A DNA stretch of 27,569 bases from an uncultured Anaerotignum sp. (lineage in GTDB: Bacteria; Bacillota; Clostridia; Lachnospirales; Anaerotignaceae). A program made the translations under genes and the position numbers. Position 1 is the first letter of the stretch, and every line of letters starts with the position of its first letter. The stretch covers positions 1-27,569 of the forward strand of contig NZ_CAJMDQ010000023.1 in NCBI RefSeq assembly GCF_905212195.1, in the 5' to 3' direction. The notes beneath the pieces were generated by a model. That model had not been told where the DNA came from. It ran no database searches and was given only the letters and a program-made list of their open reading frames with translations. Of this stretch, positions 14,983 to 23,258 are shown piece by piece.

Positions 14983-15020
14983 AAACATCGGTATGCCTTC
15001 CAAATTTCGCATACCGATGT
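14983..15020 (-). terminator. Terminator of the prmA-rsmE-nifS-thiI cluster
   Basis: ACATCGGTATGC pairs with GCATACCGATGT (15009-15020 with 14985-14996), and on the - strand a run of T follows. It lies directly after the thiI stop codon. Confidence 0.88.
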
Positions 15021-15027
15021 TTCTGTA

Positions 15028-16203
15028 TTACAATTCGATGATTTCCGCGTTTTCCACTGCTTCTTCCAGATACTTATCCAAATCTGTCAGTTTCCGTTCA
15101 ATCCGTTCGATGACATTCAGACGAGGTTTGATCTGAGGGTGTTTTGCTACGAAAATGGTGCAGCAGTCTTCGTAAGGACGAATGGAAATGTCATAGGTGC
15201 CAATCTTGGTACCGATGTTGATGATTTCCTGTTTATCCATACCTGCCAAAGGACGCAGTACAGGCATGTTGCAAACTGCGTTGATGGCATAGATGCCCTG
15301 CATGGTCTGGCTGGCTACCTGACCTACGCTTTCGCCGGTAATCAGGCTCCATGCGCCGTCTTTTTCCGCGATTTTTTCCGCCGCACGCATCATAGCACGT
15401 TTCAGGTGGATGGTCAGCTTATCATGAGGCACATTTTCCAGCAGATACAGCTGCAGATCTGTAAAAGGCACTACATAGAGCTTAAATTCCCCTGTAAAGT
15501 CCGCAATGCGTTTTGCCAGATCGATAACTTTCTGTTTTGCCCATTCGCTGGTATACGGAGGGCTATGGAAGTATACGCCTTCCACTTCTACCCCACGTTT
15601 TGCCATCATCCATGTAGCAACGGGGCTGTCGATACCGCCGGAGAGCAGAGAAACGCCCTTACCGGAACTGCCGTAAGGCAGACCGCCGTAAGTCTTGATG
15701 ATTTTGGAATACATGTAAATGCGGTTACGCACTTCGATATTCAGCACAACGTCAGGTGTTTTGACGTTTACAGTCATGTTAGGCATGTGGTCGAGGATGT
15801 ATTCCCCTACATCTGCCGCAATCTGCATGGATGCCACGCCAAAGCCCTTATTGGAACGACGGGCATTTACCTTGAATGTCATGGGTTTATCGCCATAGAG
15901 TTCCTGCATGTGGCGCAGAGCTTCTTCTTTGATGGCGTCCATGGACATTTCCTGCAACCGGATACCGGGGCACAGTGCCACCAGACCGAAAATAGGCTCT
16001 ACTCTGGGGATGACCAGATCATAGTCCATTTCGCCGCCGCGGTCTTCTACAATCAGACGACCGGGTTCTCTTACGACATAATAATTTCCTACAGGGTCCA
16101 GATTTCTGCGAATCGCCAGAATCAGACGATTGATGAAGATATACTGGTTATCGCCACGCATGGCAATTTCCCCGAATTTTACAAGCAATACTTTATCCGC
16201 CAT
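15028..16203 (-). CDS. thiI: tRNA uracil 4-sulfurtransferase ThiI
   Basis: This 391-residue enzyme makes 4-thiouridine at position 8 of tRNA and can also feed sulfur to thiamine synthesis. An N-terminal ferredoxin-like and THUMP region (about 1-165, LVKFGEIAMRGDN) precedes the PP-loop AANH domain with SGGIDSP at 188-194, which adenylates the target uridine. It lacks the C-terminal rhodanese domain of the E. coli protein, as is usual in Gram-positives, where a partner desulfurase gives the persulfide directly. That partner lies just upstream, 10 bases away. The ATG at 16203 follows AAGGAGG. It is the last gene of its cluster. Confidence 0.96.
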   Translation of the reverse strand: MADKVLLVKFGEIAMRGDNQYIFINRLILAIRRNLDPVGNYYVVREPGRLIVEDRGGEMDYDLVIPRVEPIFGLVALCPGIRLQEMSMDAIKEEALRHMQELYGDKPMTFKVNARRSNKGFGVASMQIAADVGEYILDHMPNMTVNVKTPDVVLNIEVRNRIYMYSKIIKTYGGLPYGSSGKGVSLLSGGIDSPVATWMMAKRGVEVEGVYFHSPPYTSEWAKQKVIDLAKRIADFTGEFKLYVVPFTDLQLYLLENVPHDKLTIHLKRAMMRAAEKIAEKDGAWSLITGESVGQVASQTMQGIYAINAVCNMPVLRPLAGMDKQEIINIGTKIGTYDISIRPYEDCCTIFVAKHPQIKPRLNVIERIERKLTDLDKYLEEAVENAEIIEL

Positions 16204-16212
16204 ACTTCCTCC

Positions 16213-17367
16213 TTATCTCTGTCGGTTGATTTTACGCAGGAAAGGTACGGTTTCTTCCAGCGCTTTCAGACATTCCTGTGCTTCTTCCACGGTGTTATAC
16301 CGGCAGAAGCTGAAACGTACCGCCCCTTCGATTTCTTCAAAAGGCATGCCCATGGCTGTCAGAACAGGGCTGCCGATTTTCTTTCTGCTGTCGCAGGCAG
16401 AACCTGCGGATACGAAAATACCCTTGCTTTCCAAGCTGTGCAGCAAAACTTCACTGCGCAGGCCTTTGAATGTGACATTCAGTACATAAGGGCTGGCTTC
16501 TTCCAGTCCATCCCCGTTGACCTGTGTGTCAGGCATTGCCAGAATGCCGTCCATAAGGGTTTTCTTTACTTCTTTCACATGTTCGATGCTTTCTTTCATG
16601 GAACGGAAGGCAACGTCTGCCGCTACCCCCAGACCAGCTACGCCAGCGCCGTTTTCTGTACCTGCTCGCTGGCCTTTCTGCTGACCGCCCCCCAGAATAA
16701 AGGGACGTACTTTCAGACCTTTGCGCATATAGAGCATACCTACGCCTTTGGGGCCATGGATTTTATGACCGCTCATGGTCAGCAGGTCGATTTTCATTTT
16801 CTGTACATCAATGGGGTATTTGCCGAAAGCCTGCACGGCGTCTACATGGTACAGGGTATTGGGATTCTTTTCTTTGATGAGTTTCCCAATGGCTGCCGCA
16901 TCCTGAATGACACCTGTTTCGTTGTTCACCAGAATGGTGCTTACCAGAATGGTGTCAGGACGGATGGCATTTGCCAGTTCTTCCAGAGAAATATGTCCCT
17001 TTTCGTCTACACCCAGCCATGTGACTTCATAGCCTTTTTCTTCCAGATGTTTCATGGGATTTTTTACAGCGGGATGTTCAATGGCTGTGGTGATCAGGTG
17101 TTTGCCGTTTCTTGCATAGCCTTCCGCTGTGCCGTAAATGGCCCAGTTATCCCCTTCTGTACCGCCGCTGGTGAAGAAAATTTCTTCTTCTTTGGCACGG
17201 ATGCCATTGGCAAGGATTTCCGCCGCTTTGCGGATTTCCTTTTCCACTTCCAGACCCATGACGCTGACGGAAGCAGGGTTCCCAAAGTTTTCGCACAGCA
17301 TATAGGTCATTTTTTCCGCCACTTCGGGCAGCGCTCTTGTGGTGGCGGCATTATCGAAATAAATCAT
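16213..17367 (-). CDS. NifS-like cysteine desulfurase, partner of ThiI
   Basis: This 384-residue PLP enzyme takes sulfur from cysteine as a protein-bound persulfide. The family segments are all there: H98 in IEHPA, the D176 pyridine-nitrogen contact in YHVDAVQA, the PLP lysine K202 in SGHKIHG, and the catalytic C325 in SAGSACDS. It lies directly upstream of thiI, the arrangement of B. subtilis nifZ-thiI, so its main task is probably sulfur for s4U in tRNA; a role in iron-sulfur assembly cannot be excluded because no isc or suf genes are visible. The open frame begins earlier, but the ATG at 17367 has AAGGAGG upstream and starts MIYFDNAATT, the family N-terminus. Confidence 0.95.
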   Translation of the reverse strand: MIYFDNAATTRALPEVAEKMTYMLCENFGNPASVSVMGLEVEKEIRKAAEILANGIRAKEEEIFFTSGGTEGDNWAIYGTAEGYARNGKHLITTAIEHPAVKNPMKHLEEKGYEVTWLGVDEKGHISLEELANAIRPDTILVSTILVNNETGVIQDAAAIGKLIKEKNPNTLYHVDAVQAFGKYPIDVQKMKIDLLTMSGHKIHGPKGVGMLYMRKGLKVRPFILGGGQQKGQRAGTENGAGVAGLGVAADVAFRSMKESIEHVKEVKKTLMDGILAMPDTQVNGDGLEEASPYVLNVTFKGLRSEVLLHSLESKGIFVSAGSACDSRKKIGSPVLTAMGMPFEEIEGAVRFSFCRYNTVEEAQECLKALEETVPFLRKINRQR

Positions 17368-17380
17368 TTCTGTTTCCTCC

Positions 17381-18106
17381 TTAGCCCAATTCATATAACA
17401 ACAAGGCAACGGTGGTCATGCCCGCCGTTTCCGTCCGTAAGATTCGTTTGCCCAGTGTCACCGGCAGAATGCCTGCTTCCTGTGCCAGCTGGATTTCCTC
17501 CGGCGCAAAACCGCCTTCCGGCCCGATAAAGACCCCTACGGTCTTGCCGGAAAAGCCCTGCACAAACTGACGGATACCTCTTTCTTCCTCTTTTTCATAA
17601 GGAATCAGTGCTCCATCCAGCTTTGCCGCTTCGGCCACAGCTTCTTTGAAGGTCAGGACACTTTCCCCCATCTGAGGGATGATGCCCCGTCCGCTCTGTT
17701 TTGCGGCTGCTTCGGCGATTTTCTGCCAGCGTTCCAGCTTCTTGCCTTCTTTTTTATCCAGCTTCACAATGGCTCTTTCCGTGGAAACGGGCACAATTCG
17801 CTCAATGCCCAGTTCCACGCATTTCTGGATAATCCATTCCATTTTATCCGCTTTGGGCAACCCCTGATACAGGGTGATTTTCGTTTCCGGCTCCACATCG
17901 CAAGGGGCGGAAGAAAGGACTTCCGTCACCACACCACGTTCCAAAGAAAGGATGCGGCACTGATAGTCCGTTCCTTCCCCGTCACATACGGTGATTTCTT
18001 CCCCTTCTCTTGCCCGGAGCACTGTCTTGATATGCTTTTCGTTTTCCCCTGTCAGGGTGATTTTCTTCCCCACAATGTCCTGTGGTGTCACAAAAAATTT
18101 CGGCAT
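17381..18106 (-). CDS. rsmE: 16S rRNA m3U1498 methyltransferase RsmE
   Basis: This 241-residue SPOUT-class enzyme methylates N3 of U1498 in 16S rRNA with S-adenosylmethionine. A PUA-like N-terminal domain (about 1-70, starting MPKFFVTPQDIVG) precedes the knotted SAM-binding domain, whose signature GVFIGPEGGF and TLGKRILRTETA is near the C-terminus. Length matches the family. It starts 3 bases after the prmA stop, so the two are translationally coupled, and is followed within 15 bases by the desulfurase gene. Confidence 0.96.
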   Translation of the reverse strand: MPKFFVTPQDIVGKKITLTGENEKHIKTVLRAREGEEITVCDGEGTDYQCRILSLERGVVTEVLSSAPCDVEPETKITLYQGLPKADKMEWIIQKCVELGIERIVPVSTERAIVKLDKKEGKKLERWQKIAEAAAKQSGRGIIPQMGESVLTFKEAVAEAAKLDGALIPYEKEEERGIRQFVQGFSGKTVGVFIGPEGGFAPEEIQLAQEAGILPVTLGKRILRTETAGMTTVALLLYELG

Positions 18107-18109
18107 GGC

Positions 18110-19087
18110 TTATCCCTCATAACGGGTAGCAATGGCAACCCAGCTTGTTTTTTCCTTGATGTCCAGCACAGCAAAGTTTGCGGCTTTCAGGGCTTCCAGC
18201 ACATCTTCCTTCCGTTCGGTGATGATGCCGCTGCACAGGAAAATGCCGCCGTCTTTGATGTAATCAGGCACCTGTTTTGTCAAAGCAATGATAACGTCTG
18301 CCACGATGTTGGCAGCTACCAAATCGTATTTTTTGCCGCTGTAAGATGCCTGCAGTTCTTTGTCTTCCAGAATATTGCCGGCTTTTACATGGTAACGGTT
18401 CCGGTCGATATCGTTTCTGTCGCTGTTTTCATAAGCAATCTGGATAGCATTAGGGTCAATATCCACAGCGTCCGCTTCTTTTGCATCCAGCAGCAAAGAA
18501 GCGATGGACAGGATACCGCTGCCGCAGCCAATATCCAGCACCATATCATCTTTCTTCACATATTTTTCGATGAGTTCCATGCAAAGCTGTGTGGTTTCGT
18601 GGGTGCCTGTACCGAAAATATGACCGGGGTCGATTTTCAGGATAATTTTATCTGTCTGGGCAGGCAGTTCTTCCCAAGAGGGCTTGATCATGATTTTATC
18701 GCCTACGGGGAAAGGTTTGAAATATTTCTTCCAGTTGTTTGCCCAGTCTTCTTCCGCTACATTTTTCATGGTCACTTCCAGAGAGCCCAGATCCAGTTCT
18801 TTTTCTGTTTCTTTCACGCTCTGGAGTGCGCTTTTGATCTGGGACAGCTGTTCTCTGCCGTAGAGGTTGTCACGCAGGAAAAAGGTGATGCCTGTGGTCT
18901 GTTCCTGTTTTTCTTCCACCAGTTCATCGGCAACATAGTCCCATTCTCTGTTGGGATTTTCCAGAAATTCCGCAAAATCCGCTTCGTCGTGAATCATGAG
19001 CCCGTTGAGACCGCACTGGTACAGCACGCCTTCCACCGGCTCCAGCCCCATCTGGGATGTGGCTACAAATACTTCGATCCATTCCAT
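18110..19087 (-). CDS. prmA: Ribosomal protein L11 methyltransferase PrmA
   Basis: This 325-residue SAM-dependent enzyme trimethylates ribosomal protein L11. The N-terminal substrate-recognition domain begins MEWIEVFVATSQMG. The Rossmann methyltransferase domain has motif I VLDIGCGSGIL, followed by AVDIDPNAIQIA, and the GTGTHETTQLC loop typical of PrmA just before it. The ATG at 19087 is set by AAGGAGGCAG; the frame is open for ten more codons without a site. It heads the prmA-rsmE-desulfurase-thiI cluster, the prmA-rsmE order being widespread in Firmicutes. I find no clear promoter in the short gap after the upstream terminator, so readthrough is possible. Confidence 0.96.
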   Translation of the reverse strand: MEWIEVFVATSQMGLEPVEGVLYQCGLNGLMIHDEADFAEFLENPNREWDYVADELVEEKQEQTTGITFFLRDNLYGREQLSQIKSALQSVKETEKELDLGSLEVTMKNVAEEDWANNWKKYFKPFPVGDKIMIKPSWEELPAQTDKIILKIDPGHIFGTGTHETTQLCMELIEKYVKKDDMVLDIGCGSGILSIASLLLDAKEADAVDIDPNAIQIAYENSDRNDIDRNRYHVKAGNILEDKELQASYSGKKYDLVAANIVADVIIALTKQVPDYIKDGGIFLCSGIITERKEDVLEALKAANFAVLDIKEKTSWVAIATRYEG

Positions 19088-19121
19088 GTTCTTCTGCCTC
19101 CTTATTGTCCGTTCCACTACG

Positions 19122-19151
19122 AAAAAAATCCGACACGTTGTGTCGGCTTTT
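19122..19151 (-). terminator. Terminator of the secA-prfB cluster
   Basis: CCGACAC pairs with GTGTCGG (19130-19146), with an A-rich 5' side and a T run on the - strand. A second stem, CCGCC/GGCGG near 19164-19179, lies between it and the last gene. Confidence 0.85.
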
Positions 19152-19195
19152 TCTGCCTCACCTCCGCCAGAAAAGGCGGCAGAAGCCGTTGTTTC

Positions 19196-19930
19196 TTATT
19201 TTTCATACATGCGGCAAACTTCCCGGTAGCTTTCCGGTGTGCCGATGTCATAACATTCTCCGGAGAATGTGTAGGCGTACACGTCTTTGCGTTTGTACAG
19301 CCATGCGGGGAAGTTCCCCGGTGCGTCGGGATTGTTGCCCCCATCCAGATATTCCCGGAACATGGGCACTGTATCCCGTTTGTAAAGGTAGGTGGCAAAT
19401 ACCGCTGTGTCGGACTTAGGTTCTTTGGGTTTTTCCTCAATATCCAGCACCTTGCCGTTTTCATCCAGCAGCGCCACGCCGAACTGGGACAATTCCTTTT
19501 TGTTGGGCCATTTCTTGACGCAAACGCAGTCATGGTCTTTTTCCCGATAATAATCCACATAATCCCGCAGGGAATATGTAAAGAAGTTATCTCCGGCAAT
19601 GACCAGCAGTTCGTCGTCGATGTTCTTTTCAGCAATGACAAAGCCAATATCACCTACAGCGCCTTTTTTGTTTTCGTCGCTGGTGGTGCCGTCATCCAGC
19701 ACAGAAATGGGGGTTTTCCCCGGCGCTGTCTTTGCCCAGTCTGTGAAATGCTGTGCAAAACGGCTGTTTGTCACCACATAGATTTCGTCAATCTCAGAAA
19801 TGGTGTTCAGTTCGTCTACGATATAATCAATGATTGGTTTTTTGTTGATTGGAAGCAATGCCTTTGGCGTATTGATGGTCAAAGGATATAATCTGGTGGC
19901 ATAGCCTGCCGCCAATATAATTGCTTTCAT
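19196..19930 (-). CDS. Sugar-phosphate nucleotidyltransferase family protein
   Basis: This 244-residue enzyme has the nucleotidyltransferase fold of RmlA/GlmU-type proteins, which join a sugar 1-phosphate to a nucleoside triphosphate. The N-terminal NTP loop reads AAGYATRLYPLT with K23 in TPKALLPI, and GDNF near residue 112 gives the metal-binding aspartate. The C-terminal part, GECYDIGTPESYREV, is typical of single-domain members. No acyltransferase hexapeptide repeats follow. The sugar and nucleotide cannot be assigned. It starts 22 bases after the pseudouridine synthase gene behind AGAGGAG and is the last gene of its cluster; cell-surface polysaccharide genes are absent nearby. Confidence 0.88.
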   Translation of the reverse strand: MKAIILAAGYATRLYPLTINTPKALLPINKKPIIDYIVDELNTISEIDEIYVVTNSRFAQHFTDWAKTAPGKTPISVLDDGTTSDENKKGAVGDIGFVIAEKNIDDELLVIAGDNFFTYSLRDYVDYYREKDHDCVCVKKWPNKKELSQFGVALLDENGKVLDIEEKPKEPKSDTAVFATYLYKRDTVPMFREYLDGGNNPDAPGNFPAWLYKRKDVYAYTFSGECYDIGTPESYREVCRMYEK

Positions 19931-19951
19931 GAAATCACTCCTCTTTCCTCA

Positions 19952-20935
19952 TCAGAAGTGTCCTTCTTCGCCAAACAGACTGTCACATACAGCCTGCATG
20001 TTCTTGGGCAAAGGCGCCGTCATCTGTTTTCCGTACAAATAGGACAGGAAACCTTCTTTTTCCTTCCAGACGATTTTCCGGGCATGCAGACATTGATTGG
20101 AAATGGCAAACTCCCCTCTGACCTTTCGGTTCGTTTCGGCATCGCCATATTTCCTGTCACCCAAAACGGGATGGCCCATGGCCTGCATGTGGGCACGAAT
20201 TTGATGGGTCTTTCCGGTGATGAGCTGCAGTTCCAGCAAAGTATAATCCTTTGTGTGGGCAATGGGGCGGTACTTTGTCAGGGCGCGGCGGTATCCCGCT
20301 TTTTCCTGATGGCTTGTCCGCACCTGATTATGCTCCTCATCCTTGGAAAGATACAGGTCGATTTCTCCCGCTTCTTCCACTACGCCTTTTACCAATGTAA
20401 CATAATATTTATCCATACGCCGGCTGCGAATGGCTTCATTGACTGCCTGCACAGCGCGGAGGGTTTTCCCTGCCACCACAATGCCGCTGGTGTTTCTGTC
20501 CAGACGGTTGCAGACTGCCGGTGTGAACGCACTTTCCGCAGAAGGCGTGTATTGTCCTTTTTCGTAGAGGTAATACAAAATCTGGTCTGTGAGGGTGTCC
20601 CGATCCTCCGCTTTTTCCGGATGGGTCAGAAGCCCGGCAGGCTTATTCACCACCAGAATGTCGTCATCCTCGTACACAATGCCGAAGTGACGCTCTGCCA
20701 CAGGAACGGTCTTTTCCTCCATAAATCCTGCCATGGTTTCTTCCGCCAGATACAGCTGGAGGGTATCCCCCTCCAGCAGCATCTCGCTGCCCTCTGCCTT
20801 GCCTTTATTGAGCTTGATGCGTTTTTTGCGCAGCATTTTATAGACAAAGCTTTTGGGCGCTTTGTTGAAGTATTTCAGCAGGTATTTATCCAGTCTTTGG
20901 TTTTCCTCATTTTTGGTGATCTTGATCTCTTTCAA
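19952..20935 (-). CDS. RluA family pseudouridine synthase
   Basis: This protein of about 327 residues converts uridines in rRNA or tRNA to pseudouridine. An N-terminal S4 RNA-binding domain (about 1-65, KITKNEENQRLDKYLLKYF) precedes the catalytic domain with NRLDRNTSG, whose aspartate is the nucleophile, and the GKTHQIRAHM segment. It is closest in layout to RluC/RluD, but the target site is not predictable. There is no ATG near the start: a TTG at 20944 sits one base from AGGAG, while a TTG at 20935 is 10 bases from it, so I favour the latter. It follows prfB by about 40 bases in the same cluster. Confidence 0.92.
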   Translation of the reverse strand: MKEIKITKNEENQRLDKYLLKYFNKAPKSFVYKMLRKKRIKLNKGKAEGSEMLLEGDTLQLYLAEETMAGFMEEKTVPVAERHFGIVYEDDDILVVNKPAGLLTHPEKAEDRDTLTDQILYYLYEKGQYTPSAESAFTPAVCNRLDRNTSGIVVAGKTLRAVQAVNEAIRSRRMDKYYVTLVKGVVEEAGEIDLYLSKDEEHNQVRTSHQEKAGYRRALTKYRPIAHTKDYTLLELQLITGKTHQIRAHMQAMGHPVLGDRKYGDAETNRKVRGEFAISNQCLHARKIVWKEKEGFLSYLYGKQMTAPLPKNMQAVCDSLFGEEGHF

Positions 20936-20974
20936 TTCTCCCAAACTCCTTTGAGAAATCCTCCCAGCTTGTTT

Positions 20975-22079
20975 TTAGCTGTGGATCCAAGCCAGATATG
21001 CACTGATGAAGTTGTCGATGTCGCCGTCCATGACTGCCCCTACGTTACCGGTTTCTTCGCCGGTACGATGGTCTTTTACCATGGTGTAAGGCATGAATAC
21101 ATAGGAACGGATCTGGCTGCCCCAGCCGATTTCTTTTACATCGCCACGGATTTCCGCCAGTTTCTGCATCTGTTCTTCAATTTTCAGTGCCAGCAGTTTA
21201 CTTTTCAGCATTTTGAACGCACGTTCCTTATTGCTGAACTGGCTTCTTTCATCCTGACACTGTACCACAATCCCTGTAGGGAAGTGGGTGATACGGATGG
21301 CAGAAGATGTTTTGTTGACATGCTGACCGCCGGCGCCGCTGGCACGGTATGTGTCGATACGGATGTCGTCGGCTTTGACTTCGATCTCATTGTCGTTTTC
21401 GATTTCCGGCATAACATCGCAGGAAGCGAAAGACGTATGACGTCTGCCGGAGCTGTCGAAAGGAGATACACGCACCAGACGATGGATGCCTTTTTCGGAC
21501 TTCAGATAGCCGTAAGCGTTTTCGCCGTTGACCTGAATGGTCACGGATTTCAGACCTGCTTCGTCGCCGTCCAGCATATCCAGTACTTCCACCTCAAAGC
21601 CTGCTTTCGCAGCCCATTTGGTGTACATACGGAACAGCATGTTGGTCCAGTCGCAGGCTTCTGTGCCGCCGGTACCAGCGTGAAGGGTAACGATGGCGTT
21701 GTTGCGGTCGTATTCCCCGTCCAGCATGGTAGCTACGTGAAGCTGTTCGTATTCCTCCAGGAAGGAATCGTTCATTTCCTTGACTTCCTCGTAGATGCTT
21801 TCGTCTTCTTCTTCGATGCCCATTTCAATGAGCGTGAGGATATCCTCGTATTTGGTCACAAGACCTTCATAATGTTCTACCTTGTTTTTCAGCGCTTTGA
21901 GCTGCTGCAAGGTTTTCTGGCTCTTCTGCATATCGTTCCAGAAATCAGGATCGGCAGAAAGTTCTTCCAGTTCGGCTATTTTCTCTTTGGCGCCAGCGAC
22001 GTCAAAGTGAAGCCCCCATTTCCTTTAATTTTTCGTCATAAGCGGAAAGGCCCAGACGGATCTGTTCTAATTCGAACAT
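20975..22079 (-). CDS. prfB: Peptide chain release factor 2, with programmed +1 frameshift
   Basis: RF2 ends translation at UGA and UAA. The gene begins at the ATG at 22079 (MFELEQIRLGLSAYDEKL); after 25 codons the frame meets CTT-TGA, with TGA at 22002-22004. A +1 shift at CTT skips one T and reads on from GAC at 22003, giving about 367 residues in total. The body carries the stop-recognition tripeptide SPF (VRVSPFDSSGRR) and the catalytic GGQ in SGAGGQHVNKT. Low RF2 slows reading of its own UGA and favours the shift, an autoregulatory loop known from E. coli. The GGGGG stimulator here ends 5 bases before CTT, against 3 in E. coli. Joined coding segments: 22079-22005 and 22003-20975. Confidence 0.97.
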
Positions 22080-22124
22080 GCAAAAATCAACTCCTTTAAA
22101 AATAAGATTTTTTTGGTTGTTTTT

Positions 22125-23243
22125 TTATTTATGATAAACGTAACGAATATCCGTAAGTGTTTTGCCGTCTATTTCACACAGACAGGCATCTTCTGTGGGC
22201 ACAAAGCCCAGTTTTTCATAAAAGGCTCTCGCCCTCATATTCTCCCGCAGGACCCAAAGGTAAACCCCTTCGTAAGTCCCCAGAAGTTCGTCCCTGACGC
22301 TTTCCAGCAATTCTCTGCCATATCCTTTGTCGTAATATTCCGGCAAAAGATAAAGAGAAGCCACTTCGCCAAAGGCACTGTAATCGCCGCCGTTTCCCAC
22401 AAGGGTTCCCCCAGCGGGCAATGTTGTCTGTGCAGCGCCATAAGCCACTGCCCCCACGGCTCTATCCTTATCAAAAATCAGTTTGGCAGACAAGCTGCCT
22501 TCTGTCAATGCTTTTTCAAAAAAGGTTACCCAATGATCTTCGGACAATCCATCCAAAAACCCATCAGGCACATTTCCCCGAAAAGCCACTTTCCAGCTTT
22601 CAGCGTAAATACGGCTCATGACAAAGGCGTCTGCCGCCGCTGCCTGCCGCAAAGTACCGGCTTTTCGAAAACGAATATAATTGCCGGAAAAAGAAGGTTC
22701 CAACTCCTCCGCGGCCACTGCCCAATGGGGCACGTTATATTCCGCATACATGGAGGGATGGTGAAGCAGAAAAGCAACTGCCTTTCCCCCTTCTGTTTCA
22801 CAGCCATAGACAGGCACCAGATGTCCGCCTTTTCCATAAAAACTTCCGTCCGGTTTCTGCTGACCAAAACGGAAATAAGGTGTCACGGAAGCAATGCAGA
22901 CAAAGCCGTTTTCCAAGTCTTTCTGGATGTCAGCAAGGGTCTTGCCCCGCTTCGCCTCTCCAAAAATGCCGTAGCCTACAGCCATTTCCGCCAGTTTTCC
23001 ATGAATCCAGCCGACGCCTTCTTTATAAGCCCCTGCCGCCAGACCTTTGGAGATCATCTCCCCCTGTCTGCCGCAGGTACAGCCAAGGCCGTCCAGCACC
23101 ATCCGCAAAGAAGCGATGCCGCAGCCTCTGCCGCTCCAGCTTTCCGCCTCGGCAAGGGAGGGAAATCCCTCCTCCTGCCAGTTTTCAGCGGTCATTCTCT
23201 GGGTATAAAAAGGCAATTCTGCCAGCTGTATCCGTTTTCTCAT
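22125..23243 (-). CDS. C39-like cysteine peptidase domain fused to GNAT acetyltransferase
   Basis: This 372-residue protein has two parts. Residues about 30-180 resemble a C39-type papain-like domain: C41 in SGRGCGIASLRMVLDGLG is in the place of the catalytic cysteine and H141 in GKGGHLVPVYG in that of the histidine. The usual Asp-Pro motif reads H162-P163 (LLHHPSMY), so the third residue is changed. Residues about 197-372 are a GNAT domain with the acetyl-CoA segment VASLYLLPEYYDKGYGREL and the final ARAFYEKLGF. There is no signal peptide or transport domain, so it is cytosolic. It lies 15 bases after secA and before prfB, genes often adjacent in Firmicutes. The substrate is unknown; bacteriocin-leader cleavage is not supported because no ABC transporter is attached. 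Confidence 0.75.
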   Translation of the reverse strand: MRKRIQLAELPFYTQRMTAENWQEEGFPSLAEAESWSGRGCGIASLRMVLDGLGCTCGRQGEMISKGLAAGAYKEGVGWIHGKLAEMAVGYGIFGEAKRGKTLADIQKDLENGFVCIASVTPYFRFGQQKPDGSFYGKGGHLVPVYGCETEGGKAVAFLLHHPSMYAEYNVPHWAVAAEELEPSFSGNYIRFRKAGTLRQAAAADAFVMSRIYAESWKVAFRGNVPDGFLDGLSEDHWVTFFEKALTEGSLSAKLIFDKDRAVGAVAYGAAQTTLPAGGTLVGNGGDYSAFGEVASLYLLPEYYDKGYGRELLESVRDELLGTYEGVYLWVLRENMRARAFYEKLGFVPTEDACLCEIDGKTLTDIRYVYHK

Positions 23244-23258
23244 GGTTTCACCTGCTTA

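Noticed and set aside
20975..21931. prfB as a 318-residue gene with an internal ATG start
   Set aside because: The upstream 25 codons, the CTT-TGA slip site and the reading frame after it give a complete RF2, so the frameshifted gene is the right model.
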